Below, in pieces: positions 1-6,391 of a DNA stretch of 6,397 nucleotides. Under the pieces are notes generated by a model that saw only the letters and a program-made list of their open reading frames with translations, ran no database searches and was not told the origin of the DNA. A program made the translations under genes and the position numbers. Each line of letters starts with the position of its first letter. The stretch's first letter is position 1. Origin of the DNA: Propionibacteriales bacterium (lineage in GTDB: Bacteria; Actinomycetota; Actinomycetes; Propionibacteriales; Propionibacteriaceae). The stretch is from the NCBI GenBank assembly GCA_030453285.1, contig JAKDKP010000138.1, positions 1 through 6,397 on the forward strand. Reading direction: 5' to 3'.

Positions 1-624
1 ATCACCGGAACCCCTGTGGGAGCAGCGATTGCGGCCGCCCACCAGCGCGGCGCCGTGGTCGGCGGCACCTCTGCCGGAGCCTCGATCCTCGCCGAACACA
101 TGATCGCCTTCGGCGGCAGCGGCAGCACACCCAAGCAGCGGATGAGCCAACTCGCGGTCGGGCTCGGACTGGTCCGTGGTGTGGTGATCGACCAGCACTT
201 CCAGCAGCGCAATCGGTACGGCCGGCTGATGTCGATCGTGGCGCAGTCCCCTGCCCTGCTCGGGATGGGGGTGGACGAGGACACCGCCGCCGTCTTCACC
301 CCCGATGGCCGTGTCCAGGTGCTCGGACGCGGCTCGGTGGTGTTGATCGATGGCGCCCACGTGGTGTCCAACGCACACTCGGCCCACCGCACCGCGCCGC
401 TGCTGTTCTCCGGTGCCCGCCTGCATCTGTTGCCGTCCGGGTCGGTCTTCGACCTGTCGAGTCGCCAACTGGTCGCCGTTGAGCCCGAGTTGCATCCCGC
501 CGAAGTCGAGGAGGTCGCTGCGGCCGAGGCGGATCTGCGCCAATTGGCCAACGAGATCGCCGCCGAGGGCGTCTCTCCGACCCACTATGCCCGCCGCGTG
601 CGCCGTCGTACGAAGTCGTCCTGA
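1..624 (+). CDS. cphB: Cyanophycinase (peptidase S51-like), 3' part; 5' end outside the window
   Basis: Cyanophycinase is a cytoplasmic serine-type exopeptidase that cleaves cyanophycin to beta-Asp-Arg dipeptides. The frame is open to base 1, so the gene starts upstream; the GTG at position 16 is internal. Numbered from that GTG, the nucleophile motif GTSAGAS is at residues 17-23 with the serine at 19 (codon 70-72). The DQHF motif is at 59-62 with His61 (codon 196-198), followed by R-x-R-x-G-R-L, and the D-E-D-T-A segment at 87-91 supplies Glu88. These match the Ser, His and Glu positions known for cyanophycinases. About 207 residues are visible; family members usually have about 270-300, so roughly the first quarter to third is missing. 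The tail after residue 160 is Ala/Glu-rich and ends in a basic stretch, and its DNA is partly repeated just downstream. The same-strand cphA 182 bp later supports the call. Identity is secure; the exact C-terminus is less so because of the repeat. Confidence 0.93.
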   Translation: MTGTPVGAAIAAAHQRGAVVGGTSAGASILAEHMIAFGGSGSTPKQRMSQLAVGLGLVRGVVIDQHFQQRNRYGRLMSIVAQSPALLGMGVDEDTAAVFTPDGRVQVLGRGSVVLIDGAHVVSNAHSAHRTAPLLFSGARLHLLPSGSVFDLSSRQLVAVEPELHPAEVEEVAAAEADLRQLANEIAAEGVSPTHYARRVRRRTKSS

Positions 625-677
625 CCGGATCGCCACCGAGGGCCTCGCTCCGAGCCACTATGCCCGCCGCGTACGCC
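555..677 (+). repeat. Imperfect direct repeat at the cphB 3' end (50-bp copies, 73-bp period)
   Basis: Bases 555-604, inside the end of cphB, recur at 628-677, after its stop codon, with 45 of 50 positions identical (mismatches at 562, 571, 574, 581 and 600). The 73-bp offset is not a multiple of three, so the second copy is out of frame with cphB. In its own frame it still reads like the first: copy one has SPTHYARRVR and copy two has APSHYARRVR. Four of the five differences fall at first or second codon positions. The simplest reading is an old tandem duplication that left the cphB stop at 622-624 between the copies. Confidence 0.8.
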
Positions 678-700
678 CGGAGCGCCGAGGGCCCGGGCGT
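673..700 (+). terminator. GC-rich hairpin downstream of cphB, possible terminator
   Basis: Bases 673-680 (ACGCCCGG) pair perfectly with 693-700 (CCGGGCGT), giving an 8-bp stem with a 12-nt loop about 50 bp after the cphB stop. No T-run follows, so this is not a classical intrinsic terminator, although U-poor hairpins have been proposed as terminators in actinobacteria. It may equally be chance structure in GC-rich DNA or a processing or stability element between cphB and cphA. Confidence 0.3.
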
Positions 701-716
701 CGAAGGGGCACGCGTG

Positions 717-784
717 GCCGACGGCACCCTTTGGCGGGGTCCGGTCCAACTGGCAGGATGAGCCAGCAGGTGCCGACCGTCGGC
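717..784. promoter_or_regulatory. Inverted repeats flanking the candidate cphA promoter, possible operator
   Basis: Bases 717-728 (GCCGACGGCACC) match the reverse complement of 769-784 except for a 4-nt insertion: 717-724 pairs with 777-784, and 722-728 with 769-775. The distal arm is also a near-perfect palindrome, GCCGAC-C-GTCGGC at 772-784. The arms bracket the predicted -35 and -10, and the second lies at the predicted start of transcription, as an operator would. No known regulator box is recognised. Confidence 0.3.
731..759 (+). promoter_or_regulatory. Candidate sigma-70-type promoter for cphA
   Basis: TTGGCG at 731-736 resembles a -35 element (4 of 6 to TTGACA). It is followed by a 17-bp spacer and CAGGAT at 754-759, which is one base from TAGGAT, a common form of the actinobacterial -10. 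Transcription would start near 766, giving a leader of about 40 nt before the cphA GTG. Prediction by eye in GC-rich DNA is error-prone; cphA may instead be read from upstream of cphB. Confidence 0.3.
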
Positions 785-796
785 GCACAGAAACCC

Positions 797-802
797 AGGG
801 GG
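797..802 (+). promoter_or_regulatory. Ribosome binding site setting the cphA GTG start
   Basis: AGGGGG lies 4 nt before the GTG at 807. It is the only good purine-rich Shine-Dalgarno match near the start and it supports 807 over later GTG codons such as the one at 897, which falls inside the conserved N-terminal block. Confidence 0.55.
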
Positions 803-806
803 TGCC

Positions 807-3683
807 GTGACCAGTCCAGGGATCGACGACGCAGGAACCGACCAGCCAAACGGCACGACAGGACCAGCACCCGACCTGCGGATCGTCTCTCGTCGCGTGT
901 TCCGCGGCCCCAACGTGTGGCACTACGACCGCGCCATCCAACTCGTCGTCGATCTTGGTGTCCTGGAGGACCACCCGACCAACACCCTGCCCGGGTTCAC
1001 CGAGGCCCTGGTCGAGGCGCTGCCCGGACTGCAGAACCATTCCTGCAGCCGCGGCAGGAAGGGCGGCTTCGTCGAGCGGCTGTACGAGGGCACCTGGCTC
1101 GGTCACGTGGCCGAACATGTGGCCCTGCAGCTCCAACAGGCGGTCGGACACGACCTGCGGCGCGGCAAGACCCGCCAGGTGAAGGGCGAGCGCGGCCGCT
1201 ACAACGTGATCTTTGCCTACTCCGATGAGAACGTCGGGCTGGCGGCCGGTGACCTGGCGGTACGACTGGTCAATCACCTGGTCCGCGCCGAGGAGGGGTT
1301 CGACTTCGCCACCGAACTCGAACGGTTCATCGTGCAGGCCGAGCGCAAGGCGTTCGGTCCGTCCACCCAGGCGATCGTCGACGAAGCGGTGGCCCGCGAC
1401 ATCCCGTGGATGCGACTCAACAACGCCTCGCTGGTGCAGCTCGGTCAAGGCGTCCACCAGGAACGCATCCGGGCCACGATGACCTCGCGCACCTCCTCGG
1501 TCGCCGTCGACATCGCCAGCAACAAGGAGCTCACCCTCGAACTGCTCGGTGCTGCCGGCCTGCCGGTCCCGAAGTCCGAATCGGTCCGTACAGAGGACGA
1601 GGCGGTCGCCTTGGCGACCAAGGTCGGCTTCCCAGTGGTGCTCAAGCCGTTGGACGGCAACCACGGCCGCGGGGTGTGCCTGAACCTCACCAGCGAGACC
1701 GCTGTCCGCGAGGCATTCTCGATTGCCAAGGAGCAGTCGCGCGGCGGGTTGATCATCGTCGAGAACTTCCTCACCGGACGCGACTACCGCTGCCTGGTGA
1801 TCGACGGCAGGATCGCCGCCATCGCCGAACGCGTTCCGGCCCACGTGATCGGCGACGGTGAGCACACCGTCGAACAGCTCGTCGACAAGACCAATGCCGA
1901 CCCTCGCCGCGGCGTCGGTCACGAGAAGGTGCTCACCCGGATCAAGATCGACTCCGCCGCCGTTGCCCTGGTCGCCGAGCAGGGCCTGGGCATGGATGGG
2001 GTGCCCGACAAGGGACAGATGATCAAGCTCACCCTGACCGGCAACATGTCCACCGGTGGCATCTCGATCGACCGCACGTACGAGGCACACCCGGAGAACA
2101 TCGAGATCGCCGAGGAGGCCGCCCGCGTGGTCGGCCTCGACATCGCCGGCATCGACTTCCTCGCCCCCGACATCACCCTCCCGGTCCGCGAGACCGGCGG
2201 CGGCATCTGCGAGGTCAATGCCGCACCGGGCTTCCGGATGCACACCCACCCGACGATCGGCGACCCGCAGTTCATCTCGAAATCGGTGATCGACATGCTC
2301 TTCCCGCCGAACACGCCGAGCCGTATCCCAATCATTGCGGTCACCGGCACGAATGGGAAGACGACCACCTCGCGGATGATCTCGCACATCTTCAAGGGCA
2401 TCGGCCGCAAGGTGGGCATGACGTCGACCGACGGTGTGGTGATCGACGAGCGACTGTTGATCAAGGCCGACGCGTCGGGTCCCCGCTCGGCCCGCATGGT
2501 GCTGCAGAACCCGCGGGTGGACATGGCCGTCTTCGAGGTCGCGCGCGGTGGCATCCTGCGCGAGGGGCTGGGCTACGAGCGCAATGACGTCGGCGTGGTG
2601 CTGAACGTCGAACCCGATCACCTCGGCCTGCGTGGTATCGACACCGTCGAACAGCTCGCCGATGTGAAGGCCGTCGTTGTCGAAGCCGTACCCCGCAACG
2701 GATACGCGGTGTTGAATGCCGATGATCCGCTGGTGCGGGCGATGCGGCGCCGCAACTCCGGTCGTACGATCTGGTTCACCACGGCCGAGCCGGGCACCGA
2801 GGTCCGCGAGTACGTCGAGGAGCACTGTGGACGGGGCGGCCGCGCGGTGGTGCTGGACCACAACGAACTCGGTCAGATGATCATGGTCCGGGAAGGCAAG
2901 CGCAGCATGCAGCTCGCCTGGACGCACCTGCTGCCCTCCACCTTCGGTGGCCGGGCCATGATGAACGTGCAGAATGCGATGGCGGCGGCTGCCGCCGCAT
3001 TTGCCGCCGGCGCCTCGCTGCACGACATCCGGCAGGGCCTGCGGACCTTCAGCACCTCGTACTACCTGTCCCCCGGCCGCCTGAACGAGGTCGAGATCGC
3101 TGGCCGTACGGTGATCGTCGACTACTGCCACAATGCCCCAGGCATGATCAAGCTGGGTGACTTCGTCGATCGGACCGGCGCGGCGATGGACGTCACCAGC
3201 GAGTTCGGCAAGGTGTCACGGATCGGGGTGATCGCCACCGCCGGAGACCGCCGCGACGCCGACATGATCGAACTCGGCGAGATCGCCGCTCGGCACTTCG
3301 ACGTGCTGATCGTGCGGGAGGACTCCAACCTCCGCAACCGTCCCGCCGGTGAATGCGCCGGGCTGGTGGCCGACGGCGCTCGTACGGCCATGGCCGCCGG
3401 CGGTGCCCGCTGCCGCCAGGTCGAGATCGTGCTGGACGAGCTGCAGAGCACCCGGCACGCGATCGCCCGCGCCAACCGCGGTGACCTGGTCGTGCTGTGC
3501 GTCGACAAGCACGCGTCGGTGATGGCCGAACTGGAGTCGTACGGCACGGTCGCCCAGCCCGGCGCCCTGCCCGAGGGCATGGACGACTTCGTCGGCGATC
3601 CCGACTACACCCCCGCCGAGGAAGCCGAGGTGGAGGAGATCCCGGCCGAGTTGCTGGCCGAGGAGAACGGACTTCCGGGATGA
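807..3683 (+). CDS. cphA: Cyanophycin synthetase, type 1 (CphA1)
   Basis: Cytoplasmic ATP-dependent, non-ribosomal enzyme that extends cyanophycin by adding Asp to the backbone and Arg to each Asp side chain. All three family domains are seen in the 958 residues. The N domain (about 24-160) carries the RGPN block at 33-36 and an HxxEH motif at 100-104. The ATP-grasp domain (about 200-500) has SNKELT at 238-243, a Lys280-containing GNHGRG segment and EVNAAPG at 469-475 (likely Mg-ATP ligands Glu469 and Asn471). The Mur-ligase domain (about 505-915) has P-loop GTNGKTTT at 514-521, the DHLG block at 604-607 and DYCHN at 772-776. Family proteins are usually about 870-920 residues; the surplus is a 23-residue polar N-terminal extension and an acidic tail from about 914. 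The GTG start is chosen from its AGGGGG site and the full N domain. It follows cphB on the same strand and its stop overlaps the next gene in ATGA. Identity is very secure. Confidence 0.97.
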   Translation: MTSPGIDDAGTDQPNGTTGPAPDLRIVSRRVFRGPNVWHYDRAIQLVVDLGVLEDHPTNTLPGFTEALVEALPGLQNHSCSRGRKGGFVERLYEGTWLGHVAEHVALQLQQAVGHDLRRGKTRQVKGERGRYNVIFAYSDENVGLAAGDLAVRLVNHLVRAEEGFDFATELERFIVQAERKAFGPSTQAIVDEAVARDIPWMRLNNASLVQLGQGVHQERIRATMTSRTSSVAVDIASNKELTLELLGAAGLPVPKSESVRTEDEAVALATKVGFPVVLKPLDGNHGRGVCLNLTSETAVREAFSIAKEQSRGGLIIVENFLTGRDYRCLVIDGRIAAIAERVPAHVIGDGEHTVEQLVDKTNADPRRGVGHEKVLTRIKIDSAAVALVAEQGLGMDGVPDKGQMIKLTLTGNMSTGGISIDRTYEAHPENIEIAEEAARVVGLDIAGIDFLAPDITLPVRETGGGICEVNAAPGFRMHTHPTIGDPQFISKSVIDMLFPPNTPSRIPIIAVTGTNGKTTTSRMISHIFKGIGRKVGMTSTDGVVIDERLLIKADASGPRSARMVLQNPRVDMAVFEVARGGILREGLGYERNDVGVVLNVEPDHLGLRGIDTVEQLADVKAVVVEAVPRNGYAVLNADDPLVRAMRRRNSGRTIWFTTAEPGTEVREYVEEHCGRGGRAVVLDHNELGQMIMVREGKRSMQLAWTHLLPSTFGGRAMMNVQNAMAAAAAAFAAGASLHDIRQGLRTFSTSYYLSPGRLNEVEIAGRTVIVDYCHNAPGMIKLGDFVDRTGAAMDVTSEFGKVSRIGVIATAGDRRDADMIELGEIAARHFDVLIVREDSNLRNRPAGECAGLVADGARTAMAAGGARCRQVEIVLDELQSTRHAIARANRGDLVVLCVDKHASVMAELESYGTVAQPGALPEGMDDFVGDPDYTPAEEAEVEEIPAELLAEENGLPG

Positions 3684-4600
3684 CCGACCCGATCACCGGT
3701 CTGCTGGGGGCACCGGCGGGGTATCTCACCCTGCGTACGGCGATGGAGGAGGCACTCGCCTGTGCCACGACCCCCCACGAGGCCTTGCCGCGCGAGCTCT
3801 CGGCGCGCGTGCTGTCCTGGATGGATCCCGTGCTGGAGTCCGCCGACCTGCTGTCGCCGCTGTGGCGCGAGATCGCTGCCAGTCAGCTCGCCTTCTCACC
3901 CATCACCCAGCCACTGTGGGGGCCCTCCTCGGATCCGCGGGTGAGGCGTCGACTGGTCACCCTGCACGACGTGATCGAGACCGCAGGCAGTCCACGCGAG
4001 GGGCAGGAGCTGGCGTGGCAGTCGATGGTGCTGATGAGCACCGGCCGGGAGGCCAGAACGACTGATCTGATGGCCATGATGGAGAAGAGCAGGGACATCT
4101 CGCCGTTTGCGCGCGACATGGCAGGAGTGCGTACGGCCCTGCTCGCCGCCCGCGACAGTGGTGCCGAACTGGGTGATCTGCTGCCGCGGACGATGACCAA
4201 CCTGAACGGCCTGCTGCGTCGCTTCACCGATGAACAGATCGCCCGCAAGGGTGAGGGGCGTCTGGACGCCGGCGACGGGCGGGCCCAGTCACTCACCTGG
4301 TTGCGCCGCTCGATGGCCACGCTGCACCATTCCGCGGGCCGGGTCGCAACACTCGTTCCCGACGTCTGCGGCACGTCACTGAAGCAGGCCAGAGCCACCC
4401 TCGAGGAGTTCGCCCTCGGTGTGACGCCGATCGATGCGGTGAACCCGGCGGTGGATGCGCGTCAGCCGCGCCTCGAGGGCGGATGGGTCGTGCTGGCCCA
4501 GTCCCCGAACCCCGGTACCGAGGCAGCCATGGACACCTCGGTGTCGGTGTTCTTCGCCAAACCCAAGGAGATCGCCAACCCGGCACTGCTGCCGCAGTGA
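3680..4600 (+). CDS. Uncharacterised protein with C-terminal PASTA-like domain, coupled to cphA
   Basis: I do not recognise the first 225 of its 306 residues: they look soluble, mostly helical and rich in Leu, Arg and Ser, with no signal peptide or membrane segment. Residues 226-294 resemble a PASTA domain: an opening VPDVCGTSLKQAR block (226-238), a helix ending near 248, a variable middle, then VLAQSPNPGT (271-280) and a final strand near 286-292. PASTA domains normally occur outside the cell on PknB-type kinases and penicillin-binding proteins, where they bind peptidoglycan fragments, so one on an apparently cytoplasmic protein is odd. The ATG overlaps the cphA stop as ATGA, implying translational coupling; the nearest purine-rich stretch (GAGGAG at 3659-3664) is 15 nt upstream, rather far for an independent site. 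I infer a role alongside CphA1, such as binding the enzyme or polymer granule. The same frame runs upstream to 3497, but that part is the shadow of cphA. The gene is secure; its function is unknown. Confidence 0.85.
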   Translation: MTDPITGLLGAPAGYLTLRTAMEEALACATTPHEALPRELSARVLSWMDPVLESADLLSPLWREIAASQLAFSPITQPLWGPSSDPRVRRRLVTLHDVIETAGSPREGQELAWQSMVLMSTGREARTTDLMAMMEKSRDISPFARDMAGVRTALLAARDSGAELGDLLPRTMTNLNGLLRRFTDEQIARKGEGRLDAGDGRAQSLTWLRRSMATLHHSAGRVATLVPDVCGTSLKQARATLEEFALGVTPIDAVNPAVDARQPRLEGGWVVLAQSPNPGTEAAMDTSVSVFFAKPKEIANPALLPQ

Positions 4601-4708
4601 TCCTGTGCCAGTGTTGCCGTGAGCACGCGCCAGCTCCCGCCGCAACACAGACTCAGCCGCAACACAGACTCATCAGTCAGCGTCGAGACCGTGGGCACCC
4701 AGCGCCGG
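4601..4708. other. Convergent intergenic spacer, weak termination structures
   Basis: Two genes end facing this 108-bp gap, so both transcripts should stop here. No strong stem with a T-run is visible on either strand. GTGTTGC at 4611-4617 can pair with GCAACAC in either copy of the nearby tandem repeat (4642-4648 or 4659-4665). GACCG (4687-4691) can pair with CGGTC (4706-4710) around a short inner stem, overlapping the stop of the minus-strand gene. Both are weak, so termination may be factor-dependent. Confidence 0.35.
4639..4672. repeat. Perfect 17-bp tandem repeat, two copies
   Basis: The unit GCCGCAACACAGACTCA occupies 4639-4655 and is repeated without change or gap at 4656-4672. It lies between the convergent ends of the PASTA-protein gene and the Mur-ligase gene, outside both coding regions. 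It has no more copies in the window. It may be a simple slippage duplication or a paired binding site. Confidence 0.9.
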
Positions 4709-6391
4709 TCAACCGCGGGCGCGTTCGACCAGCCGCAGCAGGGATTCCGGGGAGTCACGCGTGAAACCCCGCTCGGTGAGAAAGGCGTCGATCTCGACAC
4801 GGTCCTGATGGACCATCACACCGATCACGTCATCGGGGCCGGCGGCGGCCACCAGCGACCGTACGGCGTCGAGTTCCCGACCGTGCTCGGCGATCACCTC
4901 GACGCCTGCCCCCTGAGCACCGGCCCGGAGCAGGGTTCCGATCTCGGCCACCGTACGGCCGCGGAGATACTCCTGCTTGTGGGCGATCTCCACATGGTCG
5001 GTCGCCAACGCCGCCAGCTCGCCCAGCCGCACAAAGACCTCGTCGGTGCGGTCCCCCGCCGTGCCGACGCCGAGCAGCAGGCGCGAACCCGGGGCGCGGA
5101 TGCCGGCCAGAATCTCCAGCAGGGCCTCGAGCCCGGCTTCGTTGTGGGCCAGATCCACCACCACCGACTGGCCGCCACGCGACCAGATGTTCATCCGGCC
5201 GGGATTGTCCTGACCGGGGTCAAAGCTGGTCAGGCCCTGGGCGACCTGCTCGACGGTGAACCCCAACGCCAGTGCCGCCGACGTGGCACCCAGCGCGTTC
5301 TCGACGTTCACCCGACTCAATCCCGCCAACGTCATCGGCACCCGTGCCACCTCGACGACCGGCAACGGGTCGGTGCCGTCGGACAACACACAGGCCCACC
5401 CATCCAGGACGGTGGTGACCCGGCCGCCTTCGGTCAAGACCTGCCGGGCCGCCGGCGAGTCGGGGTCGCGGGTGAACACCCACACCTGGGCGCGCGTGTC
5501 CAACCGCATCGCGAAGGTGCGTGGATCGTCGGCATTCAGCACACACCAGCCACTGGTCTTGGTGATCCGGGTGATCACCGCCTTCACCTCGGCGAGCTGA
5601 TCGACGGTGTCGATACCGTCCTGGCCGAGATGGTCCGCGGTCACGTTGGTCACCACGGACACGTCGTTGTACGAGACACCGACCCCCCGGCGCAGGATGC
5701 CGCCGCGGGCGGTCTCGGTCACGGCCAACTGCACTCCCGGCTGGCGCAACACCTGCCCGGCCCCCGATGGGCCGGAATAGTCGCCGGGCTCGACCAGTTC
5801 GCCGTTCAGATAGACCCCGTCGGTGCTGGACCAACCCACCGAGCGGCCCGCAGTCCTGGCGATGTGGCCCAGCATCCGTGACGTGGTGGTCTTGCCATTC
5901 GTACCGGTCACCGCCACCACCGGGATCTTCGGGCGCAGCAGGCTCGGACGCTGACCGACCGGCGCATCACGAATGTCCTGGGCCCGGTGTTCGATCTCGG
6001 TGGCCAAGGCTTCAGTCCCCAGCGAGTCGAGCACCGCGGCTACGCCGTTGCCGAGCGCGGTGGCCTTGCCGGCATGTTTCCATGGGTAGGCGACAACGAG
6101 TTCGTCGACGTCACTGCCGGAGCGGGCCCGGACCGCGAGCCGGGTGTAGCCGGCCTCGCGGGCGAGCCGACGGACCAGATAGGTGACCGCCCGCACCGCG
6201 AACCGCTGCCGGAAGGCGGTGTGCGCCGGTCCCGGTCGAGCGCCGGGCATGCCCAGGGCTGCGGCCAACGTACGGGCCTCGGCCCGGCTGAGCGCATGCA
6301 GTCTGGATACGTCCAGGGTGACCTTGGCCGCGGGCCGCGGGAAGTACAGGTTGGGTCCGTCCAGCAGTCGGAGCTCGGTCAGCGCACCCAC
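4709..6391 (-). CDS. CphA-like Mur ligase lacking the ATP-grasp domain
   Basis: Predicted cytoplasmic ATP-dependent amide ligase of the Mur family, closest to the Mur-ligase part of cyanophycin synthetase. Numbered from the GTG at 6391 (560 residues), residues 7-28 match the start of CphA1 (DGPN at 11-14 against RGPN in CphA1), and 97-124 match the end of its N domain. VTGTNGKTTT at 161-170 is the P-loop. WSSTDGV (187-193), TARGGILRRG (227-236), DHLG (253-256) and the DTVDQLAEVKAV block (261-272) align almost residue for residue with CphA1. DLAHNEAG at 413-420 is the substrate-side motif equivalent to DYCHNAPG. The roughly 340-residue ATP-grasp domain of CphA1 is absent, and the HxxEH position reads as a non-metal-binding helix around 66-78. 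It should join an amine donor to a carboxylate through an acyl-phosphate; the substrates are unknown. It faces the cphA operon. The frame is open to the window edge, so the start may lie upstream, or at the CTG at 6382. Confidence 0.88.
   Translation of the reverse strand: MGALTELRLLDGPNLYFPRPAAKVTLDVSRLHALSRAEARTLAAALGMPGARPGPAHTAFRQRFAVRAVTYLVRRLAREAGYTRLAVRARSGSDVDELVVAYPWKHAGKATALGNGVAAVLDSLGTEALATEIEHRAQDIRDAPVGQRPSLLRPKIPVVAVTGTNGKTTTSRMLGHIARTAGRSVGWSSTDGVYLNGELVEPGDYSGPSGAGQVLRQPGVQLAVTETARGGILRRGVGVSYNDVSVVTNVTADHLGQDGIDTVDQLAEVKAVITRITKTSGWCVLNADDPRTFAMRLDTRAQVWVFTRDPDSPAARQVLTEGGRVTTVLDGWACVLSDGTDPLPVVEVARVPMTLAGLSRVNVENALGATSAALALGFTVEQVAQGLTSFDPGQDNPGRMNIWSRGGQSVVVDLAHNEAGLEALLEILAGIRAPGSRLLLGVGTAGDRTDEVFVRLGELAALATDHVEIAHKQEYLRGRTVAEIGTLLRAGAQGAGVEVIAEHGRELDAVRSLVAAAGPDDVIGVMVHQDRVEIDAFLTERGFTRDSPESLLRLVERARG

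Noticed and set aside
16..18. GTG at position 16 as the start of cyanophycinase
   Set aside because: The frame is open upstream of it, and starting here would remove the N-terminal part that cyanophycinases have before the GTSAGA nucleophile motif.
350..1228. Plus-strand frame that would continue cphB through a +1 shift at TCC-TGA-C (619-625) into the second repeat copy
   Set aside because: The site resembles known +1 frameshift contexts and would join the two repeat copies in one protein. However, the frame then runs about 600 nt as Arg/Pro-rich sequence, 420 nt of it inside cphA, so a functional shift is unlikely.
585..3131. An 848-codon open frame on the minus strand opposite cphA
   Set aside because: It is the mirror of a GC-rich coding frame. 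Its product is rich in Asp, His, Val and Gly with no recognisable motif, and cphA on the other strand is certain.
3497..3679. Upstream extension of the PASTA-protein frame into cphA
   Set aside because: These codons overlap the certain 3' end of cphA and give Arg/Gly-rich sequence; the ATGA overlap at 3680 is the natural start.
4687..4710. Hairpin GACCG...CGGTC as a bidirectional terminator
   Set aside because: The stem has only 5 outer pairs plus 3 inner ones with a 4-nt bulge, has no T-run, and overlaps the stop of the minus-strand gene; it is recorded only as a weak structure in the spacer.
4619..5881. A 420-codon plus-strand frame opposite the Mur-ligase gene
   Set aside because: Its protein shows only composition typical of antisense frames in GC-rich DNA, while the minus strand encodes clear Mur-ligase motifs over the same bases.
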